Below are positions 1 through 5,082 of a DNA stretch of 5,885 bases, in pieces. Below the pieces are notes generated by a model. That model did no database searches, was not told the DNA's origin, and saw only the letters and a list, made by a program, of their open reading frames with translations. The stretch is from Syntrophobacterales bacterium (lineage in GTDB: Bacteria; Desulfobacterota; Syntrophorhabdia; Syntrophorhabdales; WCHB1-27): NCBI GenBank assembly GCA_017881765.1, contig JADGQN010000315.1, forward strand, positions 1-5,885, written 5' to 3'. Both the position numbers and the translations under genes were made by a program. The stretch's first letter is position 1, and each line of letters opens with the position of its first letter.

Positions 1-2
1 TA

Positions 3-59
3 TTTCATTACCTTTCACGAAAGTATAGTGAGATGGAACGATGGGTAAAGTTGGAGTAA
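3..59 (+). CDS. C-terminal tail of an upstream gene, possibly LivM-type permease (partial)
   Basis: The third frame is open from the left edge to a TAA at 57-59 and encodes a short, charged tail of 18 residues (ending WVKLE). The stop lies 15 nt before the livG-type start, the spacing expected inside an operon. In liv-type clusters the gene before livG is usually the permease livM, so that is the likeliest identity, but the tail carries no diagnostic motif. Frame 1 is also open, to a TAA at 46-48, so the frame choice is uncertain. Confidence 0.35.
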   Translation, partial: FHYLSRKYSEMERWVKLE

Positions 60-74
60 AGGGCGCGGTTACGC

Positions 75-818
75 ATGACTGTTCTTGAGGTGAAGGGAAT
101 AACAAAGCGTTTCGGAGGCGTGACGGCCCTCGACAGAGTGAGCGTCAACGTCGAGGAAAATACGCTCCTGGGAATAATAGGGCCGAACGGGTCGGGGAAG
201 ACGACCTTCGTCAACATTATCAGTGGTTTTGTCGGCCCCAACGAGGGGAGCGTGCTTTTTAGGGGGAAGAATCTGATAGGGTTGCCGCCTTACAAGATCA
301 CGAACCTGGGGATCGGCCGCGCCTTTCAAATGGTCAAGCCCTTCTTTCATCTGCCTGCGTACAAGAATATAGTGGTTCCTCTCTTTGCCCCAAGGGTGCT
401 GGCTTCCTCCGGTGGCGGTTACGGGGACAAAGACGCGGTTGCCCTTGACATACTGGAAGAGGTCGGCTTCGAGAGGGATTCCTCAGTGCCGTACAAGCCG
501 GCAAGTGTTCTCCCTCACGGGTACCTGAAGAGACTCGAGCTCGCAAGGCTCATCGCCCTGAAGAGTGAGGTGCTTATCCTCGACGAGCTCTTCTCCGGCC
601 TTTCCATTGCAGAGGTGACGAGCATCATCCCCATCATCGAAAAACTCCTTTCAGAAGGGAAAACGATTATCATGGTGGAACACAGGCTGAAGGAGCTCTT
701 TCGCATCGCCGACAAAGTAATCGTACTCAACTACGGGAAAAAGATAAAAGAAGGACCCCCCAAAGAGATCCTCGAAGACGACGAGGTGAAAAAGGCGTAT
801 CTCGGGGTAGAAGTGTGA
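75..818 (+). CDS. livG: Branched-chain amino acid-type ABC transporter ATP-binding protein (LivG family)
   Basis: This is a cytoplasmic ATPase that would pair with the LivF-type protein downstream to power import through LivH/LivM-type permeases. Its 247 aa match the usual LivG size (about 250-260). The Walker A motif GPNGSGKT is at residues 36-43, the Q-loop glutamine is Q85 in GRAFQ, Walker B with the catalytic glutamate is ILDE at 168-171, and the switch histidine is H203 in VEHR. The ABC signature is unusual: LPHGYLKRLE at 146-155, where typical LivG has LPYGQQRRLE. The residue after the catalytic Glu is Leu instead of the common Pro. The ATG at 75 starts the family's N-terminal strand (LEVKGITKRFGG). 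Ribosome-site candidates are weak: AAAGGG 11 nt upstream or GGAG 18 nt upstream. The substrate cannot be read from the ATPase; aromatic or short-chain acids are as plausible as amino acids given the ligase in the operon. Confidence 0.95.
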   Translation: MTVLEVKGITKRFGGVTALDRVSVNVEENTLLGIIGPNGSGKTTFVNIISGFVGPNEGSVLFRGKNLIGLPPYKITNLGIGRAFQMVKPFFHLPAYKNIVVPLFAPRVLASSGGGYGDKDAVALDILEEVGFERDSSVPYKPASVLPHGYLKRLELARLIALKSEVLILDELFSGLSIAEVTSIIPIIEKLLSEGKTIIMVEHRLKELFRIADKVIVLNYGKKIKEGPPKEILEDDEVKKAYLGVEV

Positions 819-840
819 ATTCGCCCGCAGGGCGAATTCA
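816..840. repeat. Perfect 11-bp palindrome over the livG stop codon
   Basis: TGAATTCGCCC (816-826) and GGGCGAATTCA (830-840) are exact inverted copies separated by the 3-nt loop GCA. The left arm begins with the livG stop codon TGA. As RNA this is a strong hairpin, but a purine-rich tract rather than a T-run follows, so it is not a standard intrinsic terminator. It could protect the livG message from 3' exonucleases or dampen readthrough to livF. Confidence 0.85.
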
Positions 841-885
841 GGTTGAGGTTGAGGAAAAGGAAAAAGGGTAGAGGTAGAGGAAAAA
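840..885 (+). repeat. C-free, purine-rich tract with duplicated hexamers
   Basis: The 46 bases from 840 to 885 contain no C on this strand. GGTTGA occurs twice in tandem (841-852), A-runs between GG pairs follow, and then TAGAGG occurs twice in tandem (869-880). I see no coding potential. It is a low-complexity repeat of the kind that expands by slippage; a role in transcription or mRNA processing is only a guess. Confidence 0.75.
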
Positions 886-953
886 CAGATAGTAGCTCAG
901 AAAAGGGGATCAGAAGCAAGGCAGCAACGAGAAAGCAGAGTCATGGATACACG

Positions 954-981
954 AGACACTAAACACCAAACACTAAACACT
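954..981 (+). repeat. Four tandem AAACACT-like heptamers
   Basis: Units are AGACACT (954-960), AAACACC (961-967), AAACACT (968-974) and AAACACT (975-981). Two are identical and two differ by one base each. They lie directly before the stem that closes over the livF start. They could be a short minisatellite or binding half-sites in register; the sequence does not decide. Confidence 0.75.
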
Positions 982-1017
982 GAAACGCCAAGCACGGCAC
1001 GCGGGCGAGGCGTTTCA
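981..1017 (+). promoter_or_regulatory. Possible translation-blocking hairpin at the livF start
   Basis: TGAAACGCC (981-989) and GGCGTTTCA (1009-1017) form a perfect 9-bp stem with a 19-nt loop. The right arm takes in the last two G of the only ribosome-site candidate (GAGG, 1007-1010) and the A of the livF start codon. If formed, it should hinder initiation of livF. The pairing is seen directly; the regulatory effect is inferred. Confidence 0.5.
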
Positions 1018-1763
1018 TGTTGAGCGTTGACAAACTGACGGTCTTTTATGAGAATGCCATCGCCGTCAACGACCTCTCGATAGAGATCAATGAGGGGGAG
1101 ATCGTCGGCGTCATCGGCTCAAACAGTGCCGGCAAGACTACCCTCATGAACACCGTCTCCGGCCTCCTCCTTGATACCAAGTTGAAGGAGCAGCGTAAGG
1201 GCGGCGAAAGGATAAACATATACGGCCAGATCTCCTTCCTCGGCCGGAATATCACTACGGTCTGGGCGGACGAGCGAGTGAAAATGGGCCTGGTGCTCTC
1301 CAGGGAGCGCCACCCGGTTTTTGCCGAGAGCGACGTGGAAGAGAACCTCAAGATTGCCTCTTATCTTCTCCCCAAAAAAGAAAAGAAGGGGATGATGTCT
1401 TACGTCTATCAGGTATTTCCTGCCCTTGTCCCGCTGAGGCGGCGAAAGGCCGGGTTCCTGAGTGGCGGTGAACAGCAGATGCTCGCCATCGGCATGTCCC
1501 TTATGGCCAAGCCGAAGCTCATGCTCCTCGACGAGCCCCTTCTCGGTTTGGCACCGGCCATACAGGTGAAGCTTATCGATTCGATCTTGGCGATCCGGAA
1601 GGAAGCAGGGGTCACTATTCTGATATGCGAGCAGTTTGCGCGGCCGGTACTGCCGATCATCAACAGGGGCTATGTCCTTGAAAACGGGATGCTCACTCTC
1701 CACGGAACCGGCGAGGAACTTTATAACAACCCTGAAATAAAAGCGGCCTATTTCGGAGTCTGA
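1017..1763 (+). CDS. livF: Branched-chain amino acid-type ABC transporter ATP-binding protein (LivF family)
   Basis: This is the second cytoplasmic ATPase of the transporter and partner of the LivG-type protein. It has 248 aa; LivF is usually about 235-240. The P-loop is GSNSAGKT at 34-41: the GxxxxGK[ST] rule holds, but Ser replaces the usual fourth-position Gly (GANGAGKS in typical LivF). The signature LSGGEQQ at 148-154 is canonical, Walker B and the catalytic glutamate are LMLLDEP at 168-174, and the switch position is CEQ at 204-206, Gln being normal in LivF. The stretch at about residues 52-78, between the P-loop helix and the LGRNIT strand, is longer than usual and accounts for the extra length. 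The ATG at 1017 fits the family N-terminus (LSVDKLTVFY), with a weak GAGG site 6 nt upstream that lies in a predicted stem. The ligase gene follows after 6 nt, so the two are almost certainly co-transcribed. Confidence 0.95.
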   Translation: MLSVDKLTVFYENAIAVNDLSIEINEGEIVGVIGSNSAGKTTLMNTVSGLLLDTKLKEQRKGGERINIYGQISFLGRNITTVWADERVKMGLVLSRERHPVFAESDVEENLKIASYLLPKKEKKGMMSYVYQVFPALVPLRRRKAGFLSGGEQQMLAIGMSLMAKPKLMLLDEPLLGLAPAIQVKLIDSILAIRKEAGVTILICEQFARPVLPIINRGYVLENGMLTLHGTGEELYNNPEIKAAYFGV

Positions 1764-1769
1764 TCTTTA

Positions 1770-3386
1770 ATGAACGTGTACCAGTCTTTCGTTGAAGTGG
1801 CAAACCGTTACAGGGGAATGCCGGCCGTTATATATCTCGGTGAGGTGCTGACCTACGGCGACCTTTTGGCCGGAGTTGACTGCCTCTCGACGGGTTTGCG
1901 GTCGCTTGGTCTCAAAGAGCGGGACAAAATAATAATTTATATGCCGAATACACCGCAGTGGATTATCAGCTGGCTCTCCATCCAGAAGATAGGGGCGACA
2001 GCGGTGCCCATTGCGCCTATCTACACATCGAGAGACCTTCGGTATATCGCAACGGATTCCGGAGCACGCACGGTCATCTGCGCCGACACGAACTTCGGGT
2101 ACGCAAAGGAGATCAAGGAGGAAGGTACCCTCGATCACATCATAGTGAGCGGCATGGCCGATCTCCTGCCCCTTTATAAGCGTCTGGTCGGAAAGGCCTT
2201 TGATCGCATACCTGAAGGCAAGATCGAGAAAGGTCCGGGCATAGCGAGGCTCACTGACCTCATGAAGAAAAGAGGCATGACGAGCGGGGCAGCCATCGAT
2301 GAGGAAGAGCCCCTTGAGATGCTCTACACCGGGGGCACCACCAAAAGTCCGAAGGGCGTGCCCATCAACCACGCGCTCTTTCTCGATTCGGTCACAGCGC
2401 AGCTCGAAATAAGCTATCCTCTCATCCCGCCTTCACAAAATGTAATCCTCCAGGGCGGACCGCTTTTCCACATCCTCGGGCAGGTCTTCGGCGTCGGCCC
2501 CTTTTGTGTGACCGGCGATTGCGTGATAATCATGCCGAAGGTCAACATCGATGCTATCCTCCATTCCATTGAACGGTACCGGGCGAAGACATTCTTTGGT
2601 GTTCCCGCGCTCTACCGCATGATCCTGGAGCACGACCGGGTCGATTTCTACGATCTCTCTTCTCTTGTTTACTGCTTCAGCGGCGGGGATGTACTACCCC
2701 AGGAGACGGCGCGCCGCTGGAAAGAGAAGTTCGGCAAGGACATCTACGAAGGTTACGGGGCAACCGAAACCTGCGGTGGGGTAACGATGCCGCCGGTGAA
2801 AGAAGTGCGACCACCGGGTACCATCGGCAAGGTCCTGCGAACGAAGAAGGTGCGCATCATTGACGAGGCCACCCTCGGGGAGGTGCGACAAGGAGAGGCG
2901 GGTGAGCTGATCGTTTCTTCACCGCATATGGTGAGCGCTTACTGGAAAAAGGAAGAGGAGACGCAGGAGGCCTTTCTCGAGATCGACGGCGCTCGTTGGT
3001 ACAGGACCGGGGATGTCGTAAGAAAAGACGAGAATGGGTTCTTCTATTTCGTAGACCGCACCGCTGATACTATCAAGCACAAGGGGTATCGGGTCTCATC
3101 GTCCGAGATAGAGGCAGCCCTGCAGGAACATCCGGCCGTACTCGCCGCCTGCGCGGTCGGTGTGCCGGATGAGAAGGTGGGCGAACGCATCAAAGCCTTC
3201 GTGGTGCTGAAGGGCGACGTAAAAGGGGTCACCGGCTACGATCTGATCCATTGGTGCAGGGAACATCTTGCCTCCTACAAGATACCCAATTACATAGAGT
3301 TCCGGGACATGCTGCCAAAATCTAAAGTGGGGAAATTGTTGCGGCGCGAGCTGCGCCAAGAGGAGCGCAAACGCTTCGAAGAATAG
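1770..3386 (+). CDS. Acyl-CoA synthetase (AMP-forming), ANL superfamily
   Basis: The enzyme activates a carboxylic acid with ATP to an acyl-adenylate and then transfers it to CoA. Its 538 aa are normal for the family. The P-loop YTGGTTKSPKG is at 186-196, where the common form is YTSGTTGxPKG. YGATET (329-334) contacts the adenylate, YRTGD (411-415) holds the ATP-ribose Asp, VDR (428-430) is the hinge region, and PKSKVGK (516-522) gives the adenylation lysine K522. N- and C-terminal AMP-binding domains are both complete, so it should be active. The ATG lies 6 nt after the livF stop, with GGAG 11 nt upstream. Placement behind two liv-type ATPases suggests it activates the acid the transporter imports (vectorial uptake). 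Candidates are benzoate-like aromatics or medium/long-chain or branched fatty acids. Overall motif style is closest to fatty-acyl and aryl-CoA ligases; the substrate cannot be fixed by eye. Confidence 0.93.
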   Translation: MNVYQSFVEVANRYRGMPAVIYLGEVLTYGDLLAGVDCLSTGLRSLGLKERDKIIIYMPNTPQWIISWLSIQKIGATAVPIAPIYTSRDLRYIATDSGARTVICADTNFGYAKEIKEEGTLDHIIVSGMADLLPLYKRLVGKAFDRIPEGKIEKGPGIARLTDLMKKRGMTSGAAIDEEEPLEMLYTGGTTKSPKGVPINHALFLDSVTAQLEISYPLIPPSQNVILQGGPLFHILGQVFGVGPFCVTGDCVIIMPKVNIDAILHSIERYRAKTFFGVPALYRMILEHDRVDFYDLSSLVYCFSGGDVLPQETARRWKEKFGKDIYEGYGATETCGGVTMPPVKEVRPPGTIGKVLRTKKVRIIDEATLGEVRQGEAGELIVSSPHMVSAYWKKEEETQEAFLEIDGARWYRTGDVVRKDENGFFYFVDRTADTIKHKGYRVSSSEIEAALQEHPAVLAACAVGVPDEKVGERIKAFVVLKGDVKGVTGYDLIHWCREHLASYKIPNYIEFRDMLPKSKVGKLLRRELRQEERKRFEE

Positions 3387-3409
3387 CCATGTCAGGCTGT
3401 CTTTTGCGC
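3365..3409 (+). terminator. Possible stem-loop at the 3' end of the ligase transcript
   Basis: GCGCAAA (3365-3371) and TTTGCGC (3403-3409) pair perfectly over 31 nt. A small inner stem, AGCC/GGCT (3385-3388 with 3395-3398), is followed by GTCTTTT. The ligase stop TAG (3384-3386) lies inside. The inner hairpin plus short T-run is a poor intrinsic terminator, and the outer stem includes the final codons. It may mark the end of the uptake operon. Confidence 0.3.
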
Positions 3410-3980
3410 CTAACTTCGTTGCCCTTCGGCCTGTCCCGCTCCAATGTACCGCCAGGTACGCCTGCGCAGTCCAGTCCTCGGCGCGCCCCGTTATCCATCA
3501 AAATCCAGCCTGCATGAAGAATCCTGTTGCTTTCCGCCCCAGATTGAGGCTCGCCATTAGTAGGCGGCAGCCTCGTCCTTTCTGTAACATTCACCTTGAA
3601 TAAATCTCGGTTCGTGCAATAGTAGAAGTGGTAATTTTGCTTCAATGCAGCTCGCGTACTGACTATAATATGTGTCTCCTGCCAGGGTCGAGCACAGCTC
3701 TATGAAAGGCGCCTTGTGAGCCACGACTTGTCACAGACGATGTAACGGTTTTAGCAGAACAGGAAACGAGTTTCGCTGATTCGCCACTGTGCATGGTCCA
3801 TAGCACAATGCTTTTCCCGTGATTCACGCAAGCGCTTTATCTGTAAATGATTTCTGCAAAGAACTTTTTGCTTGCAATGGCCATATGCATGTGCCACCAT
3901 GGATACACCATAGTCTCCTTCGTCCATCCGCAAGAAAGTTCGCGTTGTGCGGAAGCGAATGAGGGTATTGGACGAGTCCC
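3387..3980. other. Gene-free region of about 594 bp between the two gene groups
   Basis: Neither strand shows a gene I would defend. An ATG-started 42-codon frame at 3389-3517 (+) and a 107-codon frame at 3322-3645 (-) oppose each other over the same bases. Both are Arg/Pro- or Cys-rich with no recognisable motif and no ribosome site. A small perfect hairpin GTACC-GCCA-GGTAC lies at 3446-3459. The part after about 3580 looks richer in A+T than the flanking genes. I see no tRNA, no terminal inverted repeats and no transposase remnant. Confidence 0.6.
3641..3669 (+). promoter_or_regulatory. Candidate sigma-70 promoter
   Basis: A perfect -10 box TATAAT (3664-3669) lies 17 bp after a weak -35 TTCAAT (3641-3646). 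Transcription would start near 3676 and run towards the small genes beginning at 3981, giving a leader of about 300 nt. It is the best promoter-like site I found in the gene-free stretch, but the -35 matches only three of six consensus bases. Confidence 0.35.
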
Positions 3981-4262
3981 ATGCGTTCAGCGCCTAAAAT
4001 AGTTATTGTTTTTCTCTCAGCGCTCTTCCTGTTTTCGGTCTTAACGCCTGAGCCAGCTGACGTACTAGGCTACAATGACAACGGTGTTCCTGCTTTTGTT
4101 GAAAGCGACGCCGCTTATGCACTATGCAGCAGTCCCACCGTACCCATTGAGTGCCGTGCCCAACTCGGGGACCTGCCCCTTGTGGAGCAGGCATGCTTTG
4201 CCCCGACCCTCACCGTCTCAAGTCATCTCTACCGGGGGCCTCCTCTCTCTTTCCTGTCTTAA
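3981..4262 (+). CDS. Small predicted exported protein of unknown function
   Basis: This 93-aa protein belongs to no family I recognise. The N-terminus reads as a signal peptide or membrane anchor: basic residues R2 and K6, then an uninterrupted hydrophobic core at about 7-21, then Pro/Glu-rich residues, with possible cleavage near residue 30. The remaining 60 or so residues are mostly acidic to neutral, with Cys at 49, 58 and 72, which could form a disulfide after export; the last 15 contain Pro and Ser. There is no lipobox. The ATG at 3981 is the first in frame after an upstream TGA (3960-3962). Ribosome sites are weak: GGACGAG ends 4 nt upstream and GAGGG 15 nt upstream. A shorter frame inside it (4075-4275) lacks these features. 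It heads a same-strand run of small genes. The signal sequence is the main reason to believe it is real. Confidence 0.5.
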   Translation: MRSAPKIVIVFLSALFLFSVLTPEPADVLGYNDNGVPAFVESDAAYALCSSPTVPIECRAQLGDLPLVEQACFAPTLTVSSHLYRGPPLSFLS

Positions 4263-4318
4263 CACAGAACCTTAACGTCCCAGAAGGGTGAAAGGTACTA
4301 CTGTTACAGAGGGGAAAC

Positions 4319-4543
4319 GTGAGAAGAGAGGGAAAAACACTTGCCAAGTTCCTATCGCCGCCACGAGCTGCAGAGCCCGAGAAAAAAACTCCTGTCCAGG
4401 GAAGGTTGATCTTCTTCAAGGTATCCGCTCAATTGTACACACTCGCAAAGGAGAAGGCGTGTTGCCGGCAAGTATCCCTTCAGGACCTTATGGTGGACGC
4501 GCTGGAAAAAGCCTGTCGCAAGAAAGGAGAAAAGGGCAAATGA
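4319..4543 (+). CDS. Ribbon-helix-helix-like small DNA-binding protein
   Basis: The 74-aa protein has a basic, Pro-containing N-terminal arm (1-28). A pattern typical of CopG/Arc-type ribbon-helix-helix domains follows: a beta strand RLIFFKVS (29-36), a first helix from about Q38 to A47, a turn with V52-S53, and a second helix at about 53-68 (LQDLMVDALEKACRKK). Such proteins dimerise through the strand, which reads the DNA major groove. They act as autoregulators of plasmid maintenance, transfer or toxin-antitoxin operons. No toxin gene of recognisable type is adjacent. The start is GTG with GAGGGG 4 nt upstream (4309-4314). A longer overlapping frame (4288-4641) gives a low-complexity Arg/Lys/Ser sequence over the same bases and is less convincing. 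Oddities are the CysCys pair at 48-49 and the GTG start. The stop codon overlaps the next start by ATGA. Confidence 0.6.
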   Translation: MRREGKTLAKFLSPPRAAEPEKKTPVQGRLIFFKVSAQLYTLAKEKACCRQVSLQDLMVDALEKACRKKGEKGK

Positions 4544-4641
4544 AAAGATTTCTCCCTTTTTGGCTTTGGATGGCGTGTTTATATTGGGTACAGGTGCTGA
4601 CTGACCAATATATGACGCCTACACTGCAGGCGCTGTCTTAA
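4540..4641 (+). CDS. 33-aa Trp-rich membrane peptide
   Basis: This tiny gene starts at an ATG that overlaps the stop of the ribbon-helix-helix-like gene (ATGA, 4540-4543). AGGAG lies at 4525-4529, 10 nt upstream, so it has its own ribosome site and probably translational coupling. The product has the basic start MKR followed by one hydrophobic stretch at about 4-20 with Trp at 8, 10 and 16, then a polar tail. It fits a single-span inner-membrane peptide. I do not recognise a family. Type I toxins, transfer-system subunits and membrane-bound regulators can all look like this, and nothing here chooses among them. It is below the usual length cut-off of gene finders; the overlap and ribosome site are the evidence for it. 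Confidence 0.5.
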   Translation: MKRFLPFWLWMACLYWVQVLTDQYMTPTLQALS

Positions 4642-4684
4642 CCAGGTGAACGCGTTATGATGAGAACGTTGAAGCTACCTGGTT
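4640..4684 (+). repeat. 8-bp inverted repeat after the membrane peptide gene
   Basis: AACCAGGT (4640-4647) and ACCTGGTT (4677-4684) are exact inverted copies 29 nt apart. The left arm includes the last two bases of the upstream stop codon. Between the arms lie two small palindromes, AACGCGTT (4649-4656) and AACGTT (4665-4670). It could be an RNA stem or an operator; no T-run follows. Confidence 0.6.
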
Positions 4685-4706
4685 CAGGCCTTCGGGGCCT
4701 TTGAAC
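4682..4706 (+). promoter_or_regulatory. Strong hairpin in the leader of the IHF-like gene
   Basis: GTTCAGGCC (4682-4690) pairs with GGCCT (4696-4700) and GAAC (4703-4706) around the loop TTCGG. This is a 9-bp stem with one 2-nt TT bulge. It uses bases 4682-4684, which also belong to the preceding inverted repeat, so the two stems cannot form together. The remaining leader up to the GGAGGAG ribosome site (4752-4758) has only weak pairings, such as CGCC (4706-4709) with GGCG (4726-4729). The pairing is visible; a switch function is inferred. Confidence 0.45.
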
Positions 4707-4765
4707 GCCCGGGGGCATATACGCAGGCGGAGAGGGTGTAAAGCCCACAGCGGAGGAGATTAGGT

Positions 4766-5065
4766 ATGACCAAGGCAGATATTCGCGCGCAGGTGTATGA
4801 AAAGCTCGGCTTTTCTACAAGGGAATCCTCGGGTGTCGTCGAGCGCTTTCTTGCCATCATCAAAAGGTGCCTCGCGGTGGGCACCAACGTCAAGATCTCA
4901 GGATTGGGAAACTTCATCGTAAGAAAGAAGAAGGCCAGAAAGGGAAGGAATCCGCAGACAGGCGATGAGATCGAGACAGCACCGAGGACCGTCTTGACCT
5001 TTCGGCTCAGCCAGGTGTTGAAGGGGGAGCTGAACGACAGACGGGAGAAAGGATCCCGCCCATAG
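4766..5065 (+). CDS. HU/IHF-family DNA-bending protein, IHF alpha-like
   Basis: The 99-aa protein covers the whole family fold. A helical N-terminus (MTKADI, to about residue 38) forms the dimer body. VKISGLGNF (42-50) starts the sheet. The arm carries GRNPQTG (60-66), with P63 as the intercalating proline that kinks DNA. RTVLTFRLSQVLK (74-86) resembles the IHF-alpha ending (ARRVLTFKPSQVLK) more than HU or IHF-beta. It would bind and bend DNA as an architectural factor for transcription, recombination or replication. The start is well supported: GGAGGAG (4752-4758) lies 7 nt upstream of the ATG. In many bacteria the housekeeping ihfA follows pheT; here small unknown genes flank it, so this may be an accessory paralogue. 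The next gene starts 8 to 17 nt after its stop, so the two are probably one transcript. Confidence 0.93.
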   Translation: MTKADIRAQVYEKLGFSTRESSGVVERFLAIIKRCLAVGTNVKISGLGNFIVRKKKARKGRNPQTGDEIETAPRTVLTFRLSQVLKGELNDRREKGSRP

Positions 5066-5082
5066 AACGAAACGTGCACACT

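Noticed and set aside
817..839. Resemblance to TA-cloning vector junctions (GAATTCGCCC ... GGGCGAATTC)
   Set aside because: Vector junctions have TT and AA next to the insert and a known polylinker outside. Here the loop is only GCA and the flanks are livG coding sequence and a purine repeat, so a natural palindrome is likelier.
942..952. Shared 11-mer CATGGATACAC at 942-952 and 3898-3908
   Set aside because: A single 11-base match is expected by chance in a window of this size, and the flanks differ.
1119..1703. 194-codon minus-strand frame opposite livF
   Set aside because: It lies wholly within a gene with full family motifs; it is a shadow of GC-rich codon use.
3408..3496. Integron attC-like site (GCCTAAC ... 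GTTATCC)
   Set aside because: The left box fits RYYYAAC, but GTTATCC does not fit GTTRRRY, the inner boxes do not pair, and no cassette gene or integrase is present.
3322..3645. 107-codon minus-strand frame
   Set aside because: It overlaps the conserved catalytic end of the ligase gene, has no ribosome site and shows no recognisable motif.
4288..4641. 117-codon frame as a single gene
   Set aside because: Its first 84 codons overlap the ribbon-helix-helix-like gene and give an Arg/Lys/Ser-rich sequence without a motif; only its last 33 codons look real, as a separate gene with its own start.
4720..4760. GEMM-type (c-di-GMP) riboswitch-like words (ACGCAGG, TAAAGCCCAC)
   Set aside because: The paired stems and conserved spacing of the motif are missing, so the similarity is limited to short words.
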